DNA of 64,000 nt from NCBI RefSeq assembly GCF_014648435.1, contig NZ_BMRC01000012.1:124001-188000 (forward strand), given 5' to 3'. The DNA comes from Nonomuraea spiralis (GTDB lineage: Bacteria; Actinomycetota; Actinomycetes; Streptosporangiales; Streptosporangiaceae). This document shows positions 49,951 to 58,489 of the stretch, piece by piece. The notes beneath the pieces are model-generated. The model saw nothing but the letters and a program-made list of their open reading frames with translations. It was not told where the DNA came from and did not search any database. The translations under genes and the position numbers were made by a program. Numbering within the stretch: position 1 is the first letter of the stretch; each line of letters begins with the position of its first letter.

Positions 49951-49967
49951 GTCCGCCAGGCTACCGC

Positions 49968-49982
49968 CTTTACGTTGTAGAT
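49968..49982 (-). promoter_or_regulatory. ATCTACAACGTAAAG element, copy upstream of YigZ
   Basis: Exact 15-base sequence found again at 60385-60399, also on the minus strand and upstream of a gene. It lies 18 bases before the YigZ start and could be a promoter core or regulator site. Such an AT-rich exact repeat is unlikely by chance in this GC-rich DNA. Confidence 0.5.
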
Positions 49983-50083
49983 TCGCAGGCGGGAGCCCGT
50001 CCGAGCAGGATGCACGGGAAGGGACCCGCCACTGTGCAGGACGCACAGGAGGCGGGCCCGGCCCGGCGCGTACGGTGCGGCGC

Positions 50084-52111
50084 ATGACCTATCGCGTCGC
50101 CATGGACATCGGCGGCACCTTCACCGACGTCGTCTGCTACGACGAGCGTACGGGGGCCGTCACCGCCTCGAAGGCGCCCACCACGCCGGGAGACCTGGCC
50201 GAGGGCGTGTTCGCCGCACTCGCCCGGGTCGTGGACGACCCCGCCGCCATCTCGTTCTTCGTGCACGGCACCACGCAGGGCCTCAACGCGCTGCTTGAGC
50301 GCAAGGGCGCGCGGGTGCTGCTGCTGGCGAGCCGGGGCGGCGGGGACGTCTACACGATCGCCCGCGGCAACCGGGACCGCATGTTCGACCTGCGCTACCG
50401 CAAGCCGTCCCCGCTCGTGCCGCGCCGGGACGTCATGGAGGCCGGCGGCCGCCTGGACTACCGGGGCCGCGAGCTCGAACCCCTCGACGAGGAGGCGGTG
50501 CGGCGGGCCGCGCGGCGGGCCCGCGAGGAGGGCTTCGACGCGGTCGCCGTGTGCCTGCTGTTCTCCTTCGCCGACCCGGCGCACGAGCTGCGGGCGGGCG
50601 AGATCCTGCGGGCCGAGCTGGGCGAGGACGTGCTCGTGGTGCTCTCGCACGAGGTCGCGCGGGAGTGGCGGGAGTACGAGCGCACCTCCTCGGCGGTGCT
50701 GGAGGCCTACACCGGGCCGGTCGTGCGCACGTACCTGGCCGGGATCGAGCGGCGGTTCGCCGAGCGCGGGCTGCCGGTGCCGGTGCACGTGATGCAGTCG
50801 TCGGGCGGGCTGGTCAACGCCTCGTACGCGATGCGGCGGCCGTTGCAGACCCTGCTGTCGGGGCCGGTCGGCGGCACGATGGGCGGCGTCGCCGCGGCCC
50901 GCATGCTGGGCCGGGAGAACGCGATCTGCGTGGACATGGGCGGCACGTCCTTCGACGTCTCGCTCGTCGTCGGCGGCCGTCCGGACGTCAGCGCCGAGGC
51001 CCGCGTCGAGGGTTACCCCGTCCTCATGCCGATCGTGAACCTGCACACCATCGGCGCGGGCGGCGGCTCGATCGCCTACGCCGAGGCGGGCGCGCTGCGC
51101 GTCGGCCCGGAGTCGGCCGGCGCCGTGCCCGGTCCGGCCTGCTACGGCCGGGGCGGCACGCGGCCCACGGTGACCGACGCGAACGTGGTGCTCGGCCGGG
51201 TGGACCCGGCCTGGTTCGCCGGCGGGCTGATGACGCTGGACGAGGAGGCCGCCGGGACGGCCGTGGTCACGCTCGCCGAGGAACTGGGGCTCGACCCGCT
51301 GCGGCTGGCCGAGGGCGTGTGCGACGTGGCCAACGCCAAGATGGCGCAGGCGATCCGTACGCTGACGGTCGAGCACGGTGTGGAGCCTCGGGAGTTCGCG
51401 CTGGTGGCCTTCGGCGGCGCGGGGGCGATGCACGCCGTGTTCATCGCCCGCGAGCTGGGCATCTCCGAGGTCGTCGTCCCGCGTTTCCCGGGGGCGTTCT
51501 CGGCGTGGGGCATGCTGGAGGCGGACGTGCGGCGGGATCTGACGCATCCGTACTTCCGGCCGCAGGACACGCTCGACGGCACCGACATGTCCCGAAATTT
51601 GGGGACTTTGGAGCGGGAGGCTCTGGAGGCGCTGGCCGGGCAGGGTGTCCCGGAGCGGCGGCGCCGGGTCGAGCACGCCGTCGACCTGCGCTACGAGGGC
51701 CAGGACTACACGCTCACCATCCCGCTGCGCGACGCCGCCGAGCCTGGCGAGCCGGGCTTCCTCGCCGCGATCGCGGCCCGCTACGCCGAGGCGCACACCA
51801 GCCGCTACGGCCACGCGACGCCCGAGGCGCCGGTGGAGTTCGTCATGCTGCGCAGCACCGGCTTCGGCTCCTTCCCCCGGGCCGCCGCCGCCACCGGGCA
51901 GCCACCGGAGGAAACGGCCGGCGACGTCCGGGACGTGATCTTCGACGGCGTGCCGCACCGTACGCCGGTCCTGCGGCGGGCGGGCCTGACCGGCTCGTTC
52001 GCCGGGCCCGCGATCGTGGTCGAGGAGACCGCGACCACGGTCATCCCGCCGGGCTGCCTGGCGGCCATCGACGACAACGGCTTCCTCATCGTGAAGGTGG
52101 ACGTCCAATGA
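50084..52111 (+). CDS. Hydantoinase/oxoprolinase subunit A (HyuA-like)
   Basis: ATP-dependent amidohydrolase subunit of 675 residues, acting on hydantoin or 5-oxoproline-like rings. The N-terminal DIGGTFTDVVCYDERTG is the phosphate-binding motif of the actin-like fold. SFFVHGTTQGLNALLERKGA, VDMGGTSFDVSLVVGGRP, GAGGGSIAYAEAGALRVGPE and AFGGAGAMHAVFIARELG are conserved landmarks. The start at ATG 50084 (MTYRVAMDIGG) fits. Its stop overlaps the HyuB ATG (ATGA). Complexed with HyuB; the natural substrate is not determined by sequence. Confidence 0.88.
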   Translation: MTYRVAMDIGGTFTDVVCYDERTGAVTASKAPTTPGDLAEGVFAALARVVDDPAAISFFVHGTTQGLNALLERKGARVLLLASRGGGDVYTIARGNRDRMFDLRYRKPSPLVPRRDVMEAGGRLDYRGRELEPLDEEAVRRAARRAREEGFDAVAVCLLFSFADPAHELRAGEILRAELGEDVLVVLSHEVAREWREYERTSSAVLEAYTGPVVRTYLAGIERRFAERGLPVPVHVMQSSGGLVNASYAMRRPLQTLLSGPVGGTMGGVAAARMLGRENAICVDMGGTSFDVSLVVGGRPDVSAEARVEGYPVLMPIVNLHTIGAGGGSIAYAEAGALRVGPESAGAVPGPACYGRGGTRPTVTDANVVLGRVDPAWFAGGLMTLDEEAAGTAVVTLAEELGLDPLRLAEGVCDVANAKMAQAIRTLTVEHGVEPREFALVAFGGAGAMHAVFIARELGISEVVVPRFPGAFSAWGMLEADVRRDLTHPYFRPQDTLDGTDMSRNLGTLEREALEALAGQGVPERRRRVEHAVDLRYEGQDYTLTIPLRDAAEPGEPGFLAAIAARYAEAHTSRYGHATPEAPVEFVMLRSTGFGSFPRAAAATGQPPEETAGDVRDVIFDGVPHRTPVLRRAGLTGSFAGPAIVVEETATTVIPPGCLAAIDDNGFLIVKVDVQ

Positions 52112-53760
52112 GCGACCCGACGATCGGCCCGGCCATCGACCCGGTGACCACCGAGATCATCCGGTGCGCCCTGCTCCAGGCGGCCGAGGACATGAACACC
52201 ACCCTGATCCGCAGCTCGTACACGCCGGTCATCTACGAGGCCAAGGACTGCGCGGTGGCGCTGCTCGACCGCGACCACAACGTGCTCGGGCAGTCGTCCG
52301 GGCTGCCGATCTTCCTGGGCAACCTGGAGGTCTGCACCCGCGAGACCGAGCGCGTGTACGGCCGCGAGGTGTGGGAGGAGGGCGACGTGTGGGTGCTGAA
52401 CGACTCCTACATCGGCGGCACCCACCTCAACGACGTGACCGTCTACGGCCCGATCTTCGCCGGCGGCGAGCTGGCCGGGTTCGCCGCCTCGCGCGCGCAC
52501 TGGCTGGACGTCGGCTCCAAGGACCCCGGCGGCTCGATGAACTCCACCTCGATCTTCCAGGAGGGCCTGCGGCTGGGCCCGGTCAAGGTGTACGCGGGCG
52601 GCCGGCCGTGCCGCGACCCGCACGAGGTGATCTCCAGGAACGTGCGTTTCCCGCACGCCACGCTGGGCGACCTGCGGGCCCAGGTGAGCTGCGCGATGAC
52701 CGGGCAGCGGCGGCTGCGGGAGATCGTCTCGCGCTGGGGCCTCGAGACGGTCATGGCCGCCCGGGACGAGATCTTCGCCCAGACCGAGCGCATGGAGCGC
52801 GCGGCCATCGCCGCCATCCCCGACGGCGTGTACGAGGCGTCCGGCTTCCTCGACAACGACGGCATCGACCTGGACACGCCGCTGCCGGTGAACGTGACGG
52901 TCACGGTGTCGGGCGAGTCGGTGCACGTGGACCTGACCGACTGCGCCGACCAGGCGCTCGGGCCGGTCAACTGCGGCGCGGCGCAGGCCGTGGCGGCGGT
53001 GCGGGTGGGGTACAAGCTGCTGGTGTCGGGGGACGTGCCGCTGAACGGGGGCTCGTTCCGGCCGCTGAGCGTCGAGACCAGGCCGGGTTCGATGCTGGCC
53101 GCCGAGGCGCCGGCGGCGTGCCAGTACTACTACTCGCACCTGGGGCTGCTCATCGACCTGGTGGTCAAGGCGCTGGCCCCGGCGCTGCCGGGCAAGGCGG
53201 CGGCGGCCTCGTACGGGGACTCGATGATCGTGCAGTTCACCGGGACGGACCCGCGTACCGGGAAGTTGTACGTCTCCCAGGAGGCCACGGTCGGCGGCTG
53301 GGGGGCGTGGGAGGGCGGCGACGGCGAGTCCTGCCTGATCAACAACGTCAACGGCTCGCTGCGGGACATGCCCATCGAGGTGCTGGAGACGTTGTTCCCG
53401 GTCCGGGTGCGCCGCTACGAGATGCGGCCGGACACCGGCGGCGCCGGACAGTGGCGCGGCGGGAACGGCGTGGTGCGGGAGTACGAGTTCTGCGGCGACA
53501 CCTCGCTGTCGTTGTGGTTCGAGCGCTCGGTCACGCCCGCGTGGGGCCTGGCGGGCGGCGCGGCGGGCGCTCCCCCTCGGGTGACGCTCAATCCGGGCAC
53601 GCCGGGCGAGCGCGAGATGCTCAAGGTCAACGCCCTGCCGGTGTCGGCCGGGGACGTGCTGCGCTGCGAGTCCGGCGGAGGCGGCGGCTACGGGCCCGCC
53701 GAGCGCCGCTCCCCGAGTGCGCGGGCCGCCGACCTGGCCGAGGGCATGACCACAAACTGA
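52108..53760 (+). CDS. Hydantoinase/oxoprolinase subunit B (HyuB-like)
   Basis: Partner subunit of 550 residues. ALLQAAEDMNTTLIRSSYTP and VIYEAKDCAVALLD open the family domain; VLNDSYIGGTHLNDVTVYGP, RAHWLDVGSKDPGGSMNSTS and LPLNGGSFRPLSVETRPGS and GGAGQWRGGNGVVREYEF are conserved elements that carry the catalytic site. The start overlaps the HyuA stop, so the subunits are cotranslated. Acts in the cytosol in ring opening; an acetone-carboxylase-like role is less likely without the third subunit. Confidence 0.88.
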   Translation: MSDPTIGPAIDPVTTEIIRCALLQAAEDMNTTLIRSSYTPVIYEAKDCAVALLDRDHNVLGQSSGLPIFLGNLEVCTRETERVYGREVWEEGDVWVLNDSYIGGTHLNDVTVYGPIFAGGELAGFAASRAHWLDVGSKDPGGSMNSTSIFQEGLRLGPVKVYAGGRPCRDPHEVISRNVRFPHATLGDLRAQVSCAMTGQRRLREIVSRWGLETVMAARDEIFAQTERMERAAIAAIPDGVYEASGFLDNDGIDLDTPLPVNVTVTVSGESVHVDLTDCADQALGPVNCGAAQAVAAVRVGYKLLVSGDVPLNGGSFRPLSVETRPGSMLAAEAPAACQYYYSHLGLLIDLVVKALAPALPGKAAAASYGDSMIVQFTGTDPRTGKLYVSQEATVGGWGAWEGGDGESCLINNVNGSLRDMPIEVLETLFPVRVRRYEMRPDTGGAGQWRGGNGVVREYEFCGDTSLSLWFERSVTPAWGLAGGAAGAPPRVTLNPGTPGEREMLKVNALPVSAGDVLRCESGGGGGYGPAERRSPSARAADLAEGMTTN

Positions 53761-53821
53761 TCCACATTCGTAGGAGAATCGAACGGATTGTCCGCCGGTC
53801 TGTGAGGATGATCGACAACGC

Positions 53822-53878
53822 GGGGGCACGCGCAGCCTGGGGAGGCTGTGTCCCCGTCATGACCCTCTTCACGAGGGG
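53822..53878 (+). promoter_or_regulatory. 5' leader hairpins, one sequestering the ribosome binding site
   Basis: CGGGG...CCCCG with an inner CAGCC/GGCTG stem spans about 53821-53856. Next, CCCTC (53863-53867) pairs with GAGGG (53873-53877), covering the GAGGGG Shine-Dalgarno that serves the ATG at 53885. This could make translation conditional; no known riboswitch consensus is recognised. Confidence 0.4.
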
Positions 53879-53884
53879 ACTTTC

Positions 53885-54964
53885 ATGCCTACGTTACGTA
53901 CGCGCCTGATCGCGGGCTCGGCCGCGCTCGCCGCGGGCCTGGCCGGTGTCGCCGTCCTGGCCCCGGCCGGGCCCGCCTCGGCCACGCGGGTGGAGGCCGC
54001 CTGCTCCGACGCCGCCGGCGACGCCGCGACGATCCAGGCCGCCATCGACTCCTCCAAGGAGGGCGACGAGATCGTCATCAAGGGCCCGTGCCTGATCGAC
54101 GCCACGATCAGCCTGGCCGACCGGCGCACCTACCGGGGCGACGCCAAGGCCGGCACGGTCGGCCTGCTGTTGCGCTCGTGGAACACCCGGGTCTACGACC
54201 TGGACATCTACGGCACCCCGTCCGACGGCATCCGCATCAGCAACCCGTCCAGGAACGGGACCACGCTGCGGAACACGATGGTCAACAGCGTCATCAGCGA
54301 CGTCTACATCGAGGGCGCCGCCGAGGCCGGCATCCGGGTCGTCGACCCCGGCGACTCCGTCACCGACTGGACGCTGCAGCGTTCCTGGATCGGCTTCAGC
54401 GGCACGCACGCCATCCAGTCCGACAACGCGGCCGGCTGGACGATGAGCGGCCTGCACCTGTACGCGACCCCGAAGAACGCCATCGACGCCCACCGCTGCT
54501 TCGGCACCTCGATCGAGGACAACTACATCGAGGACTTCGGCGCCGAGAGCACGGCCGGCCAGACGTACTACGGCATCCGCTGCGACCTTCAGGGCGACGC
54601 CGCGACCACGATCACCGGCAACCGGGTGCACAAGTTCCTGCCGCCCCCGAACGCGCTGGCCGAGCTGCGCAAGGCCCGCCAGAGCGGTTCGGCGCCGCCC
54701 GAGCGCAAGTTCGCCGCGACCGGCCCGCTGCCGGACGGCGTGGACTTCGTCTACATGGCGCTGGACGCGGTCAACTACGCCGCCGGCCACGCCGCGATCA
54801 CCGGCAACACCGTCGTCGGCCACGGCACCAAGCGCGAGACCGGCATCCTGCTGGCCAAGGGCGAGGGCGAGTCGATGTCGGTCGCCTCGTCGGGCAACCT
54901 CCTCGACGGCGTCGGCGTCCGGCGCAAGGTCGGCGCGGGCGTACGCCTGACCAGGGGTTACTGA
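53885..54964 (+). CDS. Secreted right-handed beta-helix protein
   Basis: Exported protein of 359 residues. Signal peptide LIAGSAALAAGLAGVAVLAPAGPASA is followed by a parallel beta-helix rich in short repeats (ATIQAAIDSSKEGDEIVIKG, NSVISDVYIEGAAEAGIRVV, TSIEDNYIEDFG, AAITGNTVVGHG), as in pectate-lyase-like and carbohydrate-active folds. No catalytic residues can be named. GAGGGG precedes the ATG. It may bind or cleave a polysaccharide at the cell surface. Its stop overlaps the convergent PucR gene by seven bases. Confidence 0.83.
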   Translation: MPTLRTRLIAGSAALAAGLAGVAVLAPAGPASATRVEAACSDAAGDAATIQAAIDSSKEGDEIVIKGPCLIDATISLADRRTYRGDAKAGTVGLLLRSWNTRVYDLDIYGTPSDGIRISNPSRNGTTLRNTMVNSVISDVYIEGAAEAGIRVVDPGDSVTDWTLQRSWIGFSGTHAIQSDNAAGWTMSGLHLYATPKNAIDAHRCFGTSIEDNYIEDFGAESTAGQTYYGIRCDLQGDAATTITGNRVHKFLPPPNALAELRKARQSGSAPPERKFAATGPLPDGVDFVYMALDAVNYAAGHAAITGNTVVGHGTKRETGILLAKGEGESMSVASSGNLLDGVGVRRKVGAGVRLTRGY

Positions 54965-56505
54965 TCCCCGGGCGCCGCGTGCGGACCCGCCGCGGCGCCC
55001 CGGTTCAGCAGCACGTGACAGGCGAGCTGGAGCGCCAGGCGGGTGGCGGCGTCGTCCAGGTCGAAACCGGCGGCCTTGATGCGTTCCAGGCGGGTGGTGA
55101 CCGTGTTGCGGTGCACGCCCAGGCGTTCGGCCGCCTTGAGCGCGCCGCCCTCGTCCAGGACCGCGGCCAGCGTCACCAGCAGCGTGCCGTCCTTGTCGAC
55201 GGCCAGCAGCGGCTGGAGCACGACGGCCGCGGGCGCGCGCAGCACCCCCGCCGGGAGCGCGCCGAGCAGCTCGGCCGGTCCCATCCGATCGGCGCGGGCC
55301 ACGGTGCCCGCGCCGGCCACGAACGCCGCCGCCTCGGCGCCGAGCAACGACTCCCCGACCGACTCCAGCCCCTCCACGGCCGCGCCCACCCCGGCCGCGC
55401 ACGGCCAGGGCATGCCCTCCACGCAGTGCCGCAGCCGGTCGGCCAGCTCGCCGGGCGGCTGCGCCGACCAGCCGGCCCAGCCCTCGCCGCGCCGCAGCAC
55501 CGGCGCCTGGCCCAGCGCCGCGGTCACCAGCGCCTGGACCAGCGGCCCGTCGTCGGCCACCGCCCCCACCGGCCGGACGTGGTACGCGGTGAGCGTCCCG
55601 CGCACCGGCCATCCCAGCGCCACGGCCTCGGCCGACGCCCCTTCCAGCCAGATGCCGCCGTCGTCGGCCGGCTCGTGGGCGGGCGGGCCCTCCGCGAGCA
55701 GCCGCCGGGCCAGCGCCGACTGCAGGGCGAAGTCGCGCGAGGCCCGCAGGCGTTCCTGGGCCGCCCACGCCGTCAGCGGGGCCACCGCCAGCCCCAGCAC
55801 GGTCCGCACCACGGCGGGCCAGCCGGGCGAGCGTGACGTCCCGGCGGCCACCAGCGTCCCCAGGGCCGGGCCCTCCTGGCCGGGCACCTCGATCTCGGCC
55901 GCCCACCGCGCCCCCGACGGCCGGGCGTGCTCGTGCTCGCCCGGCGGGCGGCCGGCGCTCTGACGGCCCGCGACGTGCAGGCCGTACCGGTCGAGGAAGG
56001 CGACCGAGGTGCCGGGCAGCTCGGCGTTGAGCACCCCGAGCACCCGCCTGGCCGAGGGGCCCGCGTCGGCCAGCCGGGTCGCGCAGCGGGCGACGAGCTG
56101 GGTACGGGCGGCCTCGGGGCGGGCCGCCGCCGAGGCGACCCGGACCGCGACGATCAGCGGGTCCTCGTCCACGAAGATCAGCGTGATGCCGAGCCGTTCG
56201 GCCAGCACCTCGCCCGACCCGGCGCTCACGCCGCGCGACGGCGCGATCACGCAGGCCGCCGCCTGCTCCCAGGCCCGGCGCATGGCCATCTCGACCGCCC
56301 AGCCGCCGCCCGCCGCCGATCCGATCAGCACGACCGCCGTGTGCGGCGTCACCACGCCGAACACCGACAGGTCGTCCACGATCCGGACCTGGTGCACGGG
56401 GTTGTCGCCGCTGCCGTACATCCTGGCCCCGGCCAGCGGCCCGGTGTTGACCAGCTCCGCGACCGTGACCGGCGCCTCCCAGCCGGGCGCGCGCAGGCCG
56501 TTCAC
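54958..56505 (-). CDS. PucR-family transcriptional regulator
   Basis: Regulator of 515 residues. The N-terminal PucR sensor domain includes VTVAELVNTGPLAGARMYG and AAACVIAPSRGVSAGSGEVL; the C-terminal helix-turn-helix is GGALKAAERLGVHRNTVTTRLERIKAAGFDLDD. This family controls purine and hydantoin-type degradation, which fits its place as last gene of the MFS-hydantoinase-DUF917 operon. The GTG start overlaps the DUF917 stop (GTGA). It probably senses the transported substrate and regulates the operon. Confidence 0.86.
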   Translation of the reverse strand: MNGLRAPGWEAPVTVAELVNTGPLAGARMYGSGDNPVHQVRIVDDLSVFGVVTPHTAVVLIGSAAGGGWAVEMAMRRAWEQAAACVIAPSRGVSAGSGEVLAERLGITLIFVDEDPLIVAVRVASAAARPEAARTQLVARCATRLADAGPSARRVLGVLNAELPGTSVAFLDRYGLHVAGRQSAGRPPGEHEHARPSGARWAAEIEVPGQEGPALGTLVAAGTSRSPGWPAVVRTVLGLAVAPLTAWAAQERLRASRDFALQSALARRLLAEGPPAHEPADDGGIWLEGASAEAVALGWPVRGTLTAYHVRPVGAVADDGPLVQALVTAALGQAPVLRRGEGWAGWSAQPPGELADRLRHCVEGMPWPCAAGVGAAVEGLESVGESLLGAEAAAFVAGAGTVARADRMGPAELLGALPAGVLRAPAAVVLQPLLAVDKDGTLLVTLAAVLDEGGALKAAERLGVHRNTVTTRLERIKAAGFDLDDAATRLALQLACHVLLNRGAAAGPHAAPGDQ

Positions 56506-57557
56506 GGCGACTCCGCGCGCTGCTCGAACGGGATCCCGAACGCCCGCAGACCGCCCAGCACGAGCCCCGGGCCGGTGTGCCACATCGGCGCCGCCCTGAC
56601 CACCATGATCTCCACCTCCATGCCGGGCGCCGCCTTGTCGACGTCCACGACCATGCCGTCGGCGACCGAGATCATGCAGATCTGGTCCGGCGCCATGGCC
56701 ACGGGCGCGCCGTCGGCCAGGGCGAGCACGATCTCGTTGTGCGCCTCCAGCCGTACGAGCCGGCGCAGGCCCGCCGACTCCTGCACCACGATGCTGGCGG
56801 GCAGCGAGGGCATCGCCACGTCGGCGCCGTGTCCCGTGCTGCCCTCGACGGTCAGGATGCGGCCCGAGCACAGCGTGCGCACCCCGTACGGCGCGGCGGC
56901 CGAACGCGGCGCGCCGGGCTCCCCGGCCGCCAGCAGCAGGCTGACCGTGCCCGGCACCAGCACCCGGGCCAGATCCCGCGCCGCCATCGGGTAGCAGGCG
57001 GCCACCGCCCACCCGCCCACCGACAACACGACCGGGCGCAGCAGCTCCTCGACCCGGTCGGCGGCGGTCTCCAGCAACACCAGCTCCCCCGACGCCCCGG
57101 CCAGCGCCAGCGGCGTCGCGCTGAGCCCGCCCAGCCGGTACGTCGTCTGCTCCACCAGCGGGAACACCCGTCCCGTCCCGTCGCCGTCCACCAGCGGCAG
57201 GCGTAGGACCGCCGCGGCGACCAGCGGGATCAGCGCGTTCTCGGCGGCCAGGTTGAGCGCCACCACGGCCCCGGCCCGCTCCCCCATCCACCGCTCCAGC
57301 GCCCGCACCGCCCGTACGGGCTCGTCCCCGGCCGGGAGCTGCTCGCCGAGCGCGGTGGTGGACCCGACCAGGCTGACCACCATGCACAACGTCTCCGGGT
57401 CCAGCTCCGCCGCGGCGGCCAGCTCGACGCCCTCGCCGAGCACCGACTCCGCCCAGGCGAAGGTCAGGCCGTAGGAGGACTCGGCGGCACCCGTGGCGAA
57501 CAGCCGCGACCCCGCCGAGAAGCGGCGCAGCTCGGCGGGTCCGATGAGCCGGGTCAC
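56502..57557 (-). CDS. DUF917-domain protein
   Basis: Protein of 351 residues of DUF917, found with hydantoinase-like enzymes and assigned in one case to S-methylthiohydantoin-type hydrolysis. Landmarks are GPAELRRFSAGSRLFATGAA, ALNLAAENALIPLVAAAVLRLPLVDGDGTGRVFP with an acidic metal-site-like motif, LALAGASGELVLLE and AAPYGVRTLCSG. The GTG start overlaps the stop of the upstream hydantoinase-like gene, and its own stop overlaps the PucR GTG. Exact reaction unknown. Confidence 0.8.
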   Translation of the reverse strand: MTRLIGPAELRRFSAGSRLFATGAAESSYGLTFAWAESVLGEGVELAAAAELDPETLCMVVSLVGSTTALGEQLPAGDEPVRAVRALERWMGERAGAVVALNLAAENALIPLVAAAVLRLPLVDGDGTGRVFPLVEQTTYRLGGLSATPLALAGASGELVLLETAADRVEELLRPVVLSVGGWAVAACYPMAARDLARVLVPGTVSLLLAAGEPGAPRSAAAPYGVRTLCSGRILTVEGSTGHGADVAMPSLPASIVVQESAGLRRLVRLEAHNEIVLALADGAPVAMAPDQICMISVADGMVVDVDKAAPGMEVEIMVVRAAPMWHTGPGLVLGGLRAFGIPFEQRAESP

Positions 57558-58489
57558 GGCGTGGCCCCTTCCGCGGTGACGCGCACCCGGTAGAAGCCGT
57601 CGGGCAGGTAGGACAGGGGGTTGACGGTGGTCTCGGCGATCCGGGCGAAGCCGGGGGCGGCGCCGGCGCTGACCACGCGGGTCAGGGCCTCGTCCCTGGC
57701 GTCCTGGAGCGCCCGGTCCAGCTCGGCCCGGCCGCGTGCCTGCACGATGCGTTCCACCTGGGCCTCCGGTCGGGCGAGCGCGGCGCCGTACGCCGCCGCC
57801 ACCAGGTCCTCCGAGCCGGGCGCGATCACCTCGAACGGCGTCGCGCCGCCCGCCGCGGCCAGCGCCGCCCGGCCGCGGCGCAGGCTGGTCGTCCCGCCCA
57901 GGTCGCAGGCCCGCGGGTACCTGCGGAAGTAGTGGGCCGACACCAGGCCGCTGCCGGTCCTGGCGAAGTACACCGGCACGCCGGGCAGCTCCCGTGTCAC
58001 CCGGTCGGCGATCCGGCCGGCCTCGGGGCCGAGCGCGGCGTTCCTGATCGCGTGCGCCTCGCGTTCCCGCAGGCCGGGGCGGCCGAACTCGTACGAGAGG
58101 GTGATCTCGGCCCCGGGCACCTCGGCCGCCACGATCGCGGCGACCGCCAGCTCGTGGTCGGCCAGCATGGGCGAGCCGGTCGCCGTCACCGCGAAGTCGC
58201 TCAGCCCGCAGCCGGCGGCGAACTCGCGTACCGCGGCGGTGTCCAGCGGCGCCAGCGGGCGGCCGGTCAGGCTGTGCCCGCCGCGTACGATCGTGGCCAC
58301 CCCGGGGTCGGCCACCGGCCGCAACACCGGCGGGCACAGGCCGCCCACGCGGATCGCGGCCACCGGCGCGCGCGGCGTCCCGTCGAGGTCCACCGCCACG
58401 CAGGCGCGTATCGCGGCCGACGGCGGCGCGCCGTCGCCGACGGCCACCACCACCGGTGACGGCCCGTCCAGCGCGACGCCGAGGATCAC
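57554..58489 (-). CDS. Hydantoinase/oxoprolinase-like protein, half length
   Basis: Protein of 311 residues resembling hydantoinase A family members that accompany DUF917. VILGVALDGPSPVVVAVGD opens the frame; SLTGRPLAPLDTAAVREFAA, SYEFGRPGLREREAHAIRNA, YFARTGSGLVSAHYFRRYPR and ACDLGGTTSLRRGRAAL follow. It is less than half the size of the HyuA at 50084 and lacks its first ATP-site segment, so it is a minimal version. GTG start overlaps the MFS stop. Coupled operon with DUF917 and PucR suggests ring hydrolysis of an imported heterocycle (inference). Confidence 0.78.
   Translation of the reverse strand: MILGVALDGPSPVVVAVGDGAPPSAAIRACVAVDLDGTPRAPVAAIRVGGLCPPVLRPVADPGVATIVRGGHSLTGRPLAPLDTAAVREFAAGCGLSDFAVTATGSPMLADHELAVAAIVAAEVPGAEITLSYEFGRPGLREREAHAIRNAALGPEAGRIADRVTRELPGVPVYFARTGSGLVSAHYFRRYPRACDLGGTTSLRRGRAALAAAGGATPFEVIAPGSEDLVAAAYGAALARPEAQVERIVQARGRAELDRALQDARDEALTRVVSAGAAPGFARIAETTVNPLSYLPDGFYRVRVTAEGATP

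Noticed and set aside
53761..53884. Leader of the beta-helix gene as a c-di-AMP (ydaO) riboswitch
   Set aside because: The class occurs upstream of actinobacterial secreted wall proteins, but the leader is too short and the conserved core is not seen.
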